Origin: Westiellopsis prolifica IICB1
GTDB taxonomy: Bacteria; Cyanobacteriota; Cyanobacteriia; Cyanobacteriales; Nostocaceae
Assembly (NCBI RefSeq): GCF_004323185.1
Contig: NZ_NAPS01000001.1
Span: forward strand, 3,197,397-3,261,396
DNA: 64,000 bases
Direction of reading: 5' to 3'
In this document: piece after piece, positions 36,333 through 45,541 of the stretch
Position numbering within the stretch: the stretch's first letter is position 1
Layout of the letters: every line of letters starts with the position of its first letter
The notes under the pieces: generated by a model
Database searches by the model: none
Told to the model about the DNA's origin: nothing
Seen by the model: the letters and a program-made list of their open reading frames with translations, nothing else
Translations under genes and position numbers: made by a program

Positions 36333-38174
36333 TCAAATCAACGCCATCACTCCAGCAGGCGAACCAGAACCATCTTTTAATCTCAAAATCCCAATCACCA
36401 AAGTTACACCTTTGGGCGGTAACTGATCTAAATTCGTAAGATTTTCTAGAACAATACGTGGTTTCTCTAATACTAAATAGTTGGTGGTAAAAGTAGTATC
36501 TTGCCCAGAATCCACACCATGTGTATCAATTCCAACTCCAGTAATGTGACGCTCATGCAATAGAAACTCAGTTGCATCACTACTAAAACCAGGAAAATGC
36601 ATATTTCCTTGAGAATCTGGGTTCATAAAAGCCGTGCGATCGCACCACTTTTCCTGCCATCCTGTGTATAATAAAACCACATTTGCATTAGTAATTTCCC
36701 CGTATTGCTCTTCCCACTCCAAAATATCAGCAACATTGAGAGTATAGTCCGGGTTAATTCTTACTTGCTCTTGAATATTAATGACTACCGCAGGTACAAC
36801 TAGCGATTCTGCGGAATATTGATCAATGCCAACACCAGCATGATCAAAACTTTTTGGAGCATTAATATGAGTAGCGCTGTGTTCACCTAAAGAAAAGCGT
36901 CGCAGATAATACCCATCTTTTTCTATTTCTGCAACAGTCTCAAATTCCACCGTAGGATCACCCTCCCACTGAGGAATATCAGTATATATAACATGACTCA
37001 GATGAATGACTCGTGAATAAATTATAGTTTTTGATTGAATAATTTTGTGTCCCCCCACACTACCTTGTCCCCACCTCCTACTCAACCTCTCCAACGTCAC
37101 CTCCATTACCGCATTCGTCTGCCCAGTAACTGTAAACACCAGTGCTTCGCGGTATACTCTTTGTGCAGGATGATGTAAATAATTGGCAGCACCGCTAGAA
37201 ACGGTAACAGCTGCATGAGCAATGCGTGTTGCTAAATCAATTGCCCAGGCTCGTAGTTGTAGTTTTTCTGACAATTGTATATTAGTATTCTTCTGTGCTT
37301 GACGAATCGCAGTGCGACATTGATTTAGTTCTTGTTGAAAAGTTGTCAAAGCATAAGCGATCGCAGGCAATGATTTTGTCTCTACGGCGGACTCTATAAT
37401 ATCTAAACCAGCTAAAGCGCAACCTGTAGCTAAAAAGGTGGCACGGAGGACATTATTTTTATCGTTTTCATGAATCCATCCAGCTGGTTTAATGGAAACT
37501 ACGTACTCTTCTGTTAAAAAGTAACTACTCAAATTAGCAGCCACGGTATTAGTTGATGTCATCGCTGCTAACTGTGCTGGTGAAGTAAATGTGATTTTGC
37601 TTTCTGAATTTTGCTGAGTTTCCTGAAAAGGAACAACACCGAAAACAGCACAGCCATCCGGAAGCGTAGCAGCAATAATAAAATCATCAAATATTCCCCA
37701 CCCAGTCACCCAAGGTACGACCCCATCTAATTGATATCCTCCTGGAACTGGTTTCGCTACCGTTAATGGTTCGCCTACACGTCGCAACTGCGAAAAACCA
37801 ATACCGAGTAAAACTTCACCCTTACTTATACGGGGTAAATATTCTTGCTTCAAACTCAAATTACTGCTAGCAACTAGCATCGCAGCAGCGCTTTGGTGTT
37901 GGGTTTGCAAAAAAGCTAAAGCACCAGAGTAGCGTGCTACCAGTTCTTGAAATTTATGAAAAGTGTCTTCACTAACTCCTTTCCCACCCCAATTTTGGGG
38001 AATACGTAACGCCAGCAAACCCAAATCTCCAAGTCCTCGCAGCGTCTGCATAAGTGTATCGGGGTCGCTGTCTATCTGATTAGCTTTAGCTGCAACTGAG
38101 TTGAGCAAATAGGAATGAGCTATTTCTAAAACAGAATGATTTTCCTCTGGTAACACTTGGCGATCGCAATCCAT
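36333..38174 (-). CDS. Fusion of acyl-CoA dehydrogenase-like and cyclase (kynurenine formamidase-like) domains
   Basis: A continuous 613-codon frame joins two families. Residues 10-370 resemble acyl-CoA dehydrogenases/FAD-linked monooxygenases (LRIPQNWGGKG, FLQTQHQSAAAML, YQLDGVVPWVTGWG, NYLHHPAQRVYREALVFTVT). Residues 386-613 form a cyclase-family (KynB-like) hydrolase: HLSHVIYTDIPQWEGDPTVE, the metal motif HSATHIN (432-438, usually HxGTHxD), GVGIDTHGVD and FTTNYLVLE. The Asn in place of the last Asp of the metal motif is notable. The two parts probably act in sequence on one substrate; the pathway is unknown. The start at ATG 38174 is also where ACAD homology begins. Confidence 0.8.
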   Translation of the reverse strand: MDCDRQVLPEENHSVLEIAHSYLLNSVAAKANQIDSDPDTLMQTLRGLGDLGLLALRIPQNWGGKGVSEDTFHKFQELVARYSGALAFLQTQHQSAAAMLVASSNLSLKQEYLPRISKGEVLLGIGFSQLRRVGEPLTVAKPVPGGYQLDGVVPWVTGWGIFDDFIIAATLPDGCAVFGVVPFQETQQNSESKITFTSPAQLAAMTSTNTVAANLSSYFLTEEYVVSIKPAGWIHENDKNNVLRATFLATGCALAGLDIIESAVETKSLPAIAYALTTFQQELNQCRTAIRQAQKNTNIQLSEKLQLRAWAIDLATRIAHAAVTVSSGAANYLHHPAQRVYREALVFTVTGQTNAVMEVTLERLSRRWGQGSVGGHKIIQSKTIIYSRVIHLSHVIYTDIPQWEGDPTVEFETVAEIEKDGYYLRRFSLGEHSATHINAPKSFDHAGVGIDQYSAESLVVPAVVINIQEQVRINPDYTLNVADILEWEEQYGEITNANVVLLYTGWQEKWCDRTAFMNPDSQGNMHFPGFSSDATEFLLHERHITGVGIDTHGVDSGQDTTFTTNYLVLEKPRIVLENLTNLDQLPPKGVTLVIGILRLKDGSGSPAGVMALI

Positions 38175-38889
38175 TAGCTTTTGCTAGTTTAGCAAAAATC
38201 AGGAAGTGGAAACTGAGGGCAACGGAAGAGGGACAAGGAGGACACGGGAGACAAGGAGGACAAGGGGGCTATTTCTTTGTGTTAGTTTTCCCCACACTCC
38301 CAGACGCTTCAAACAGCGCGTCTCTACTCCCTTGTCTCTTCCCAATGCTCGATCCCTTTTCCCCTTATCCCCAGAGGGGACCCCACCTTCCCCTTTCCCT
38401 GATCCCCTTTCCCTTTTCCCTGATCCTCGCTCCCAAAAAAGAATCCCTCCAAATCCTGTAAACCAAAGATTTTAGAGGGTTCAAATGTTGCAGCAAAAAG
38501 TGAATTAGTAATAGGGTAGCAGCTTATAATTTATCTTTTGACTCAGCTTTAATTAAATTTACGTAAAAACCCTAAATAATTTGCGTATACTACGACAACT
38601 TTAAAGAGAAAGAAAATACTTAACTAGCTGTAAAAAATTGTTTGACTCTTGTTGTGGAATGACAAAGATGAACTCAGTATCTTAAATCTAGTGTTGAAAT
38701 ACACTTTGATTTATCCTTGATGTTTTTTAAAATAAACTGTAATTTATATTCAATAATATAACCGTGTATTTATTTATAAACTGAATTTAGTTTATTTATA
38801 CCTCAAAACTAATTTGACAGATCATCACTCAATACGCTTTCGAGTTAATTTGATTTATGAGGATTTATTTTTATTAGACAAACTTGTTT
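38175..38889. other. Intergenic region with low-complexity repeats upstream of trpD
   Basis: At 38212-38275 there are GACAAGGAGGACA-type units, and at 38345-38430 a pyrimidine-rich run of CCCCTTTTCCCTGATCC units. The same two repeat types occur inside trpD. Open frames across these repeats are compositional artefacts. 38480-38889 is AT-rich without a gene and should include the trpD promoter. Confidence 0.55.
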
Positions 38890-40029
38890 ATGAATCATTC
38901 TTCGCAGCCTGGACAAGAATCTTCTGCGATCTGGTCTAACCTGCTTCAACAATTACTAGAACGTCAGTCTCTCTCTCGCCCTCAAGCAGCAGAATTGATG
39001 CAAGGATGGCTAAGTGAGGCTATTCCCCCGGAATTATCAGGGGCAATTTTAGCTACACTACATTGCAAAGGCGTATCTGCTGAGGAATTAGCGGGAATGG
39101 CTGGAGTCTTGCAATCTCAGTCTCTTAGAGGACAAGGAGGACAAGGAGGACAAGGAGGACAAGGAGGACAAGGAGGAATTTCTCTTTCCCAATCCCCTTT
39201 CCCCGATCCCCAATCCCCTTTCCCCGATCCCCTCATCGACACCTGCGGTACTGGAGGAGATGGAGCATCGACATTTAATATCTCTACAGCTGTTGCTTTT
39301 GTGGCTGCTGCGAGTGGTATACCTGTTGCGAAACATGGGAATCGTTCGGCATCCAGTCGTGTCGGTAGTGCGGATGTGTTAGAGGCTTTGGGTATAAATT
39401 TGAGCTGTTCTAGTGAGAAGGTAGAAGCAGCAGTCAAAGAAGTGGGAATTACCTTTTTGTTTGCTCCTGGTTGGCATCCAGCCCTCAAGTCGGTTGCTGC
39501 GTTGCGGCGGAGTCTCAAGGTGCGGACAGTATTTAATTTACTTGGACCTTTGGTAAATCCTTTACGTCCTACAGGGCAAGTAATTGGGGTATTTGATCCC
39601 AAATTATTAACAACAATTGCTCAAGCCTTACAATTACTGGGTACACAAAAAGCGATCGCCCTACACGGAAGAGAAAAATTGGATGAGGGTGGTTTGGGTG
39701 ATATTACTGATTTGGCTGTATTATCGGACAATGAAGTCACATTAACTACAGTAAACCCACAGGAGCTAGGGTTAACCCCTGCTCCAATTACAGCACTCGT
39801 GGGTGGTGATGTCCAAGAAAATGCGGACATATTGAAGGCAGTGCTACAAGGTAAGGGGACACAAGCACAACAGGATGTAGTAGTATTAAATACAGCCCTA
39901 GCGCTACAAGTGGGTGGGGCAATCCCATTATTGGATCACGCTAAAGGTGTACAATTAGCTAGGGATATTCTTCAGAGTGGTGCGGCTTGGGCGAAGTTGG
40001 AACAGTTAGTCCAGTTTCTACAGGATTGA
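38890..40029 (+). CDS. trpD: Anthranilate phosphoribosyltransferase with in-frame repeat insertion
   Basis: A 379-aa protein from ATG 38890. It joins anthranilate to PRPP in tryptophan synthesis. Family signatures are [17 protein letters not shown] (PRPP site, GTGGD 120-124), [22 protein letters not shown] and [20 protein letters not shown]. Between the N-terminal helical domain (ending [12 protein letters not shown]) and DTCGTGGD lies an extra stretch of about 35 residues (80-114) made of GQG repeats and two QSPFPDP units, which the family does not have. It is encoded by intergenic-type repeats. The insertion precedes the active-site loop, so the enzyme may still fold. The 3' end overlaps the convergent protease gene by 71 nt. 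Confidence 0.95.
   Translation: MNHSSQPGQESSAIWSNLLQQLLERQSLSRPQAAELMQGWLSEAIPPELSGAILATLHCKGVSAEELAGMAGVLQSQSLRGQGGQGGQGGQGGQGGISLSQSPFPDPQSPFPDPLIDTCGTGGDGASTFNISTAVAFVAAASGIPVAKHGNRSASSRVGSADVLEALGINLSCSSEKVEAAVKEVGITFLFAPGWHPALKSVAALRRSLKVRTVFNLLGPLVNPLRPTGQVIGVFDPKLLTTIAQALQLLGTQKAIALHGREKLDEGGLGDITDLAVLSDNEVTLTTVNPQELGLTPAPITALVGGDVQENADILKAVLQGKGTQAQQDVVVLNTALALQVGGAIPLLDHAKGVQLARDILQSGAAWAKLEQLVQFLQD
39131..39235 (+). repeat. Tandem repeats inside the trpD coding sequence
   Basis: Five perfect 9-bp units GACAAGGAG (39131-39175, coding GQG) are followed by two 21-bp units of the CCAATCCCCTTTCCCCGAT type (about 39188-39230, coding QSPFPDP). Both unit types also occur between genes at about 38.2 kb, 41.3 kb and 60.1 kb. 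Units are multiples of three, keeping the frame. Confidence 0.9.
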
Positions 40030-41047
40030 GTTGCCCAGAGTAAGATGGTGGACGAAATTCTATCACATCACGCTTGATGGTGATCTCATAGTCACCAAAA
40101 AAATCGTGTCCTAAAAGTCCGATTTCTAATTCTGTTCCAGCGATCGCCACTGGAATTTTTTTGGTTGTCAACCCACCAACTTCCATCGAATTCACATAAC
40201 CAACGGGAAATTCCACCGCTTTTGCACTGGCTGTGTTTGCTTTGGCTCTCCCAAAAGGTACTATCCCCAAGGTATTTGCCATACCTTGGGTAATGACTGT
40301 ACCACTTGCTCCCGTATCCAAAATCATCTCAAATTGTTGCTCGCCATTAAAAGTGACATCAATAATTGGTGTCCCCCCAACTCGTCGTTTAATTGGAGCG
40401 ACAAACACCACAGGTTGATTGGGCTGCTGTGTAGTGGGTGCTACAAATACCTGTTGTTGGTTGTTGGTTAGTGGTTGTTGGTTAGTGGTTGTTAGTTGTT
40501 GGGTTTTTTGAAGAATTGCTGGTTTAGCAGAAGGTTGAGGAACTACAAGCACTATCCTGGAAGGTTGTTGTTGTACTTGTTTTGTGACTTTTGGTGGTGG
40601 TTCCTTGCTCAAGAAAGCTTGCTGTCGAGCGTATTTAATCCGGCGTTGATATTGGATGATCTTGTCTTGAGCGCTGGGGAAGTAGGTACTTTGCCGATCT
40701 ACTTGTTTCATCAACGCGATCGCATCTTCATACTGGCTAACTACTAAATTCCAATCTTCTGTTGATTGAGCAGATTGACTGATAGTATCAGCGCTAGCTG
40801 CTTTATCCAAGCCTAACTCAAAAGTATCGGATTGGATTTCCGAAGCTTGGTATTGCTGTGGTTGTGGAGTTATTGTCGGTAATGGTGTGTTTTCACCAGA
40901 AGCGATCGGACTCTTTTCTACAGCTTCTGGTTGTTGTTGCTGATGATCCACAACAGCCTGTTTGTCTTCCCGACAAGCAACAGCAAAAATCGCCAGTGTG
41001 CTGGAAAGAAATATTAGCGTGGCTTGGGATAACAAAGACTGAAGCAT
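39959..41047 (-). CDS. Retropepsin-like aspartic protease, probable lipoprotein
   Basis: A 362-aa protein with an N-terminal hydrophobic signal ending in FAVAC (Cys25), a likely lipobox. A long Gln/Pro/Thr-rich region (28-225) includes a helical segment typical of tetratricopeptide-like spacers. The C-terminal domain (226-345) is a clan AA single-domain aspartic protease with [10 protein letters not shown] (DTGAS 244-248) and [15 protein letters not shown]. It is therefore expected to be anchored outside the cytoplasmic membrane. A Thr/Asn/Gln stretch near 186-199 is coded by short tandem repeats. Its stop lies inside trpD on the other strand (71-nt convergent overlap). Confidence 0.85.
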   Translation of the reverse strand: MLQSLLSQATLIFLSSTLAIFAVACREDKQAVVDHQQQQPEAVEKSPIASGENTPLPTITPQPQQYQASEIQSDTFELGLDKAASADTISQSAQSTEDWNLVVSQYEDAIALMKQVDRQSTYFPSAQDKIIQYQRRIKYARQQAFLSKEPPPKVTKQVQQQPSRIVLVVPQPSAKPAILQKTQQLTTTNQQPLTNNQQQVFVAPTTQQPNQPVVFVAPIKRRVGGTPIIDVTFNGEQQFEMILDTGASGTVITQGMANTLGIVPFGRAKANTASAKAVEFPVGYVNSMEVGGLTTKKIPVAIAGTELEIGLLGHDFFGDYEITIKRDVIEFRPPSYSGQLNPVETGLTVPTSPKPHHSEEYP

Positions 41048-41360
41048 AATTGTTTAGAACGCATACCTTCCCCTATACCCAAGATACTTTGGAATCATGC
41101 TCATATCCGAATTCAATAAAAGATGCACTATATCAATGATAAATTCATGGGATAATAATTCTTCGCTGTGGACTGGTCATTGGGCATGGGGCATGGGGCA
41201 TTGGGCATCGGGATTGGAATAAATTCTTCCTTGTCTTCCTTGTCCTCCTTGCCTCCCCACACCCGCTACACTTCCCACACTCCCTGCTCCCTTGTCCCCG
41301 ATCCCCGATCCCCGATCCCCGATCCCCGATCCCCGATCCCTTTTTTCGACCTAACAGCCT
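41048..41360. repeat. Intergenic region with CCCCGAT tandem repeats before carA
   Basis: Six perfect 7-bp units CCCCGAT fill 41296-41337, ending 23 nt before carA. GGGCATGGGGCAT units lie at about 41183-41212. The G/C-rich tract directly upstream of a start codon could affect carA expression. No gene is seen. Confidence 0.8.
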
Positions 41361-42539
41361 ATGGCCTTATTTGACGTAGTACCTGCCTTACTTGTTCTTG
41401 CCGACGGAACCACTTATCGCGGTTGGTCTTTTGGTGCTACAGGCACTGCCATCGGAGAAGTAGTATTTAACACCGGTATGACAGGATATCAAGAAGTCCT
41501 GACTGATCCTAGTTACTGTGGTCAGATAGTAGTTTTTACTTATCCAGAATTGGGTAACACAGGTGTAAATCCAGAGGATGAAGAATCAGATCGACCCTAT
41601 GTCCGGGGAGCGATCGCGCGCAATATTTGTACTCGACCGAGTAATTGGCGATCCTCGCAATCTTTACCAGACTACCTCAAACAGCACCAAATACCAGGCA
41701 TTTACGGCATAGACACCCGCGCCTTAACCCGGAAAATCCGCATTTTTGGAGCCATGAATGGCGGCATTTCTACAGAAATTTTAGACGAAGCAGAACTGCT
41801 AGAACGGGTATTAGCAGCTCCTGCGATGAATGGATTAAATCTTGTCCGTGAAGTGACTACCCAAACGGCATATGAATGGTCACAAACCACTGATCCCCTT
41901 TGGGAGTATAACCCAGAAGCAAAAACTAATTCTGAAGAAACTTTCACCGTTGTGGCTCTAGATTTTGGGATCAAACGTAATATTTTGCGCCGTCTAGCAA
42001 GTTATGGGTGCCGAGTTATTGTTGTTCCAGCCCACACCCCCATAGAAGAAATTCTCAAATATAATCCAGATGGGATTTTTCTCTCTAATGGTCCTGGTGA
42101 TCCCGCCACTGTCACCGAAGGTATTGAGACTGCGAAAGCTTTAGTGTCATCTCAAAAACCAATTTTTGGCATTTGCATGGGACATCAAATTTTGGGTCAT
42201 GCACTAGGAGCAGAAACCTATAAACTAAAATTTGGGCATCGTGGCTTGAATCAGCCAGCAGGTTTACAAAAACGGGTGGAAATTACAAGTCAAAACCATA
42301 GTTTTGCCATTAACCCAGATACCCTACCTCAAGCAACTGTAGAAATCAGCCACCTAAACCTGAACGATCGCACTGTCGCTGGATTACGTCACAAGAATTT
42401 ACCGATATTTTCTGTGCAGTACCATCCAGAGGCTTCTCCTGGTCCTCACGACGCTGATTACCTGTTCGAGAATTTTGTGCAAGCAATGCGCGCAGATCGT
42501 CAAACAGCAAACAGTTCTAATGAGGTAAAAATAAAGTAA
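41361..42539 (+). CDS. carA: Carbamoyl-phosphate synthase small subunit (glutaminase)
   Basis: A 392-aa protein. The N-terminal CarA domain shows [16 protein letters not shown] and [20 protein letters not shown]; the C-terminal class I glutamine amidotransferase has the nucleophile Cys272 in [14 protein letters not shown] and the [10 protein letters not shown] histidine/glutamate pair. It supplies ammonia to CarB for carbamoyl phosphate, used in arginine and pyrimidine synthesis. carB is not in the window. It starts with ATG 41361 right after the repeat tract. Confidence 0.97.
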   Translation: MALFDVVPALLVLADGTTYRGWSFGATGTAIGEVVFNTGMTGYQEVLTDPSYCGQIVVFTYPELGNTGVNPEDEESDRPYVRGAIARNICTRPSNWRSSQSLPDYLKQHQIPGIYGIDTRALTRKIRIFGAMNGGISTEILDEAELLERVLAAPAMNGLNLVREVTTQTAYEWSQTTDPLWEYNPEAKTNSEETFTVVALDFGIKRNILRRLASYGCRVIVVPAHTPIEEILKYNPDGIFLSNGPGDPATVTEGIETAKALVSSQKPIFGICMGHQILGHALGAETYKLKFGHRGLNQPAGLQKRVEITSQNHSFAINPDTLPQATVEISHLNLNDRTVAGLRHKNLPIFSVQYHPEASPGPHDADYLFENFVQAMRADRQTANSSNEVKIK

Positions 42540-42560
42540 AAATGGAGAAAGTGCGAGACA

Positions 42561-42640
42561 GTGAACAGTAAACAGTGAACAGTGAACAGTTTCCTTTTGC
42601 TGTTAACTGATAACTGAATAACTGGTAACTGGTAACTGAT
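42561..42640. repeat. Short tandem repeats GTGAACA / GGTAACT type
   Basis: Four GTGAACA-like units (42561-42590) are followed by AACTGATAACTG and two GGTAACT units (to 42640). They lie between carA and the STAS gene. Confidence 0.75.
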
Positions 42641-42699
42641 CTCCAATGTAGACAACATCTACCAAAACCATCTATACTTGAGCGTTCATTATGAATATG

Positions 42700-42705
42700 A
42701 GGAGG
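42700..42705 (+). promoter_or_regulatory. Strong Shine-Dalgarno deciding a non-canonical start
   Basis: A perfect AGGAGG (within GAGGAGGG) stands 5 nt before the in-frame ATT at 42711. ATGs nearby (42691, 42697) are in another frame that stops after a few codons. This ribosome binding site therefore points to ATT initiation of the STAS gene. Confidence 0.65.
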
Positions 42706-42710
42706 GAATT

Positions 42711-43082
42711 ATTGCTGAACCACTAAACCTAACCGTTAGCCTGAGAGGTACTCGTGAAGTCCGGGATAACTGTCAGCTATTCCGCCTCACAGGTTTGTTA
42801 GACGCGTTTTCGGAACCGACGTTCCGCAAAGTATTAGGAAGCAAGATTGACGAGGGTCCTAAGCACATTATTCTGGATCTCTCACAAATCGACTTTGTTG
42901 ATAGTTCCGGCTTGGGTGCTTTGGTGCAACTAGCCAAGCAGGCGCAAAATGCCGAAGGTACTTTGCAAATCGTCACTAATGCCCGCGTAACTCAAACAGT
43001 CAAGCTTGTCCGTTTAGAAAAGTTTCTCATGCTGCAAAAATCAGTCGATGAAGCTTTAGAAAACGTCAAGAACCCTTCTTGA
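42711..43082 (+). CDS. STAS-domain anti-sigma factor antagonist-like protein, probable ATT start
   Basis: A 123-aa protein beginning AEPLNLTVSLRGTREV after the initiator. The STAS domain carries the phosphorylatable Ser in DFVDSSGLGALVQLAKQAQ, and TQTVKLVRLEKF at the end, as in SpoIIAA-like antagonists. Such proteins bind a serine kinase/anti-sigma partner and switch by phosphorylation. No in-frame ATG, GTG or TTG is found near the ribosome binding site; the only one is TTG 42678, which lies before the Shine-Dalgarno. I therefore place the start at ATT 42711. It is followed by a terminator and lies upstream of mrnC. Confidence 0.85.
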   Translation: MAEPLNLTVSLRGTREVRDNCQLFRLTGLLDAFSEPTFRKVLGSKIDEGPKHIILDLSQIDFVDSSGLGALVQLAKQAQNAEGTLQIVTNARVTQTVKLVRLEKFLMLQKSVDEALENVKNPS

Positions 43083-43102
43083 TAGCTTGACTGTGCTGAT
43101 AA

Positions 43103-43142
43103 AATTAGCTATCCGATGTTCAATCTGGATAGCTTAATTTTT
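43103..43142 (+). terminator. Terminator after the STAS gene
   Basis: AATTAGCTATCC (about 43103-43114) pairs with GGATAGCTTAATT (43127-43139) with one bulge, followed by T to 43142. It lies about 20 nt after the stop. Confidence 0.75.
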
Positions 43143-43190
43143 GTAATAAGTTAGTTTGGTTTTTGATTGTTGATTGTTGGTGTTTAACTC

Positions 43191-43226
43191 TTGACAAATG
43201 ACAAGTGACAAATGACAAGTGACAAT
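43191..43226. repeat. Tandem TGACAAG/TGACAAA repeats
   Basis: Four to five 7-bp units of TGACAAG/TGACAAA. It lies in the 326-nt gap before mrnC, where nothing else is evident apart from an AT-rich area that may hold the promoter. Confidence 0.75.
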
Positions 43227-43408
43227 CCCAAAAAAACTATAAAGAATGAAAATTAGGTAGTTCACAATCTCAAAGTTCATTCTAATCTTAAAATAAAGCT
43301 GGTCTAGTGGGAGAACACTGAATCTGCTTAAAAAATGCAGCATCCCAAACCCCCCAAATATAGTCTTCAAGGAATGATGAGCTTGTGAAATCAAAGGAGG
43401 AAAACTTA

Positions 43409-43867
43409 TTGAATGAACAAGGTGAATCTGGGGTCTTAGATTCGTCTTGTTGGGAATTGATGCGAACAACTGTAGAAAATTTATTCCCACAGCACACTGA
43501 CCAAGCACAACTACAACAACTTTCTCCAGTTGCTCTAGCATATTTGGGAGATGCAGTATACGAACTTTATGTTAGGATGTATTATCTGCTGCCGCCGCAG
43601 CGAAGCGAAAGTTATCATCGTTTGGTAGTGGCGCAGGTCAGGGCAGAAAAACAAGCGCTGCATTTGCGATCGCTTATTCCTCATCTGCGTCACAGCGAAT
43701 TAGAAATAGTCCGACGGGGCCGTAATGCTGCCACAGGACGTCCTAAACGGCTAAACCCGGAAATATATCAACAAGCAACTAGCTTAGAGACTTTAATCGG
43801 CTATCTATATCTTACTGATTACCTACGTTTAACTGAACTATTGCAACAACTGCAATTAGAAAAGTAG
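43409..43867 (+). CDS. mrnC: Mini-ribonuclease 3
   Basis: A 152-aa protein. I start it at TTG 43409, which follows AAAGGAGG with 8 nt spacing; an in-frame GTG at 43385 precedes that ribosome binding site. The RNase III catalytic-domain motif appears as SPVALAYLGDAVYELYVR with the conserved Asp/Glu pair, then RGRNAATGRP and the second acidic site in TSLETLIGYLYLT. It lacks a dsRNA-binding domain, as usual for Mini-III, which matures 23S rRNA. The rRNA methyltransferase gene rlmB follows 200 nt downstream, so both belong to ribosome assembly. Confidence 0.93.
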   Translation: MNEQGESGVLDSSCWELMRTTVENLFPQHTDQAQLQQLSPVALAYLGDAVYELYVRMYYLLPPQRSESYHRLVVAQVRAEKQALHLRSLIPHLRHSELEIVRRGRNAATGRPKRLNPEIYQQATSLETLIGYLYLTDYLRLTELLQQLQLEK

Positions 43868-44068
43868 TGAGAAAAACAACCTCATAAAAATAGAATTGCT
43901 TATTATTTATGTTCGATATATGGTGTGAGGTTATGAGTTTAGACTGAACTATGACAGCTTGTGGACACCGAAAAAGGTCGTCATCGCTAAATCCAAGCAA
44001 AAAAGTTTTATGATTTTTGAGTTTTTAATAATCGGACGCCCACTTGTAGGCACAACCCAAACAATCCC

Positions 44069-45037
44069 ATGGCAAACAACACGAAAAAAATTATCACTTC
44101 TGGTGAAAGGAACCGGGGACAAACCCTAAAATTAAAGGGCAAGCGCGTTATTCCTAATATTGTTCGCACTTCCACTAAAAAAGTGGAAACACCAAACACC
44201 AAACAACAACCACAGGATAAAGCACCAGATGATGCACAAGACAGCGATCTGATCTACGGTCGCTATCCAGTCTTGAGTGCATTGGAAAGTCAACGCTTAC
44301 TGAACCGGATTTGGATTACTTCCCGCCTGCGCTACGATCACCGCTTTCACTCTTTGATCTTACAAGCCAAGGACAATGGCACAATCATTGATGAGGTAGA
44401 ACCCAAGCGCTTAGACCAAATCACTGAGGGGAGAAATCACCAAGGTATCGCAGCACAAATTGCTCCCTATACCTACATAGAATTCCACGAGTTAATCGAA
44501 AGCGCCAAATCCGTAACCAATCCAGTCATAGTTGCTGCTGATGGGATCACTGATCCCCATAACTTAGGCGCAATTATTCGGACAGCAGAAGCGATTGGCG
44601 CTCAAGGGTTGATTATTCCGCAACGACGAGCATCTGGGATCACTTCCACAGTCATGAAAGTAGCAGCAGGTGCTTTAGAACATTTTCCAGTTGCGAGAGT
44701 CGTGAATCTGCACCGTGCTTTGGAAGAAATGAAAACAGCCGGCTTCTGGATTTATGGGACTGCTTGTGAAGGTAGCGAACCAATACAAACAGTAGATTTT
44801 AATGGTGCGATCGTTTTAGTAGTTGGATCTGAAGGAGAAGGTCTCAGTTTGTTGACACAACGTTGCTGTGATGTTTTAGTGTCAATTCCCTTACAGGGTA
44901 AGACTCCTAGCCTAAACGCATCAGTTGCAGCGGGGATGGCCTTGTATGAAATTTATCGCCAACGGTGGGAAAAAAATACCCTACATTTCGATAAACTACA
45001 AAAAACCACTTGGAAAAACGGTAGTAACAGAGTATAA
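44069..45037 (+). CDS. rlmB: 23S rRNA (guanosine-2'-O)-methyltransferase, TrmH/RlmB family
   Basis: A 322-aa SpoU-type methyltransferase. A basic, low-complexity N-terminal extension (1-60) precedes the substrate-binding domain ([14 protein letters not shown]) and the knotted catalytic domain with [20 protein letters not shown] (motif 1, Asn and Arg), [10 protein letters not shown] (motif 2) and [20 protein letters not shown] (motif 3). It methylates the ribose of a conserved 23S rRNA guanosine, by homology G2251. It probably shares a role in ribosome maturation with the upstream mrnC gene. Confidence 0.93.
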   Translation: MANNTKKIITSGERNRGQTLKLKGKRVIPNIVRTSTKKVETPNTKQQPQDKAPDDAQDSDLIYGRYPVLSALESQRLLNRIWITSRLRYDHRFHSLILQAKDNGTIIDEVEPKRLDQITEGRNHQGIAAQIAPYTYIEFHELIESAKSVTNPVIVAADGITDPHNLGAIIRTAEAIGAQGLIIPQRRASGITSTVMKVAAGALEHFPVARVVNLHRALEEMKTAGFWIYGTACEGSEPIQTVDFNGAIVLVVGSEGEGLSLLTQRCCDVLVSIPLQGKTPSLNASVAAGMALYEIYRQRWEKNTLHFDKLQKTTWKNGSNRV

Positions 45038-45107
45038 AGAAATGTAAAGCACACAACTACAACAAATCTTTAAGACCCAATACAACGTTAATAAACTGGC
45101 GCAAACC

Positions 45108-45410
45108 ATGAAAACTATTTGGGAACAATCTAGGGAATTTTTCGCTAATGCATTCGATACTTTGGGATTGGCTTGGTGGATAGAAATTGTTACACAGAAT
45201 CCCAAATGTACATACTACTTTGGACCGTTTTTAAGCTCAACAGAAGCAAAAGCAGCTGTTAAAGGTTATGTAGAAGATTTGGAACAGGAAGGCGCACAAG
45301 GAATAGCTATAGATGTAAAACGTTGTAAACCAGAGGTATTGACAATTGCTGAAGACCTGGGGGAATTGACTGACCGCAAAGTACAGCCTGTCTTTAGCGG
45401 TCAAGTGTAA
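45108..45410 (+). CDS. DUF1816 protein
   Basis: A 100-aa soluble protein with LAWWIEIVTQNPKCTYYFGP, a following FLSSTEAKAAVKGYVEDLEQ and EGAQGIAIDVKRCKP. This matches DUF1816, a small family limited to cyanobacteria and sometimes found with phycobilisome linker genes. Its function is unknown. It starts at ATG 45108, 70 nt after rlmB, on the same strand. Confidence 0.85.
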   Translation: MKTIWEQSREFFANAFDTLGLAWWIEIVTQNPKCTYYFGPFLSSTEAKAAVKGYVEDLEQEGAQGIAIDVKRCKPEVLTIAEDLGELTDRKVQPVFSGQV

Positions 45411-45541
45411 ATAAGGCTGGTCAAGAGTCAAATATCAATCACCGAGCTATATTTGGATTTTTGATTTTGGATGATCTCCATAAGTGTTTTTCTCACAATC
45501 CAAAATCTAAAATTTAAAATCCAAAATTCCCTGACCATTGA

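Noticed and set aside
38206..38475. 89-codon frame in low-complexity sequence
   Set aside because: Made of Pro/Ser/Arg translations of short tandem repeats; not a gene.
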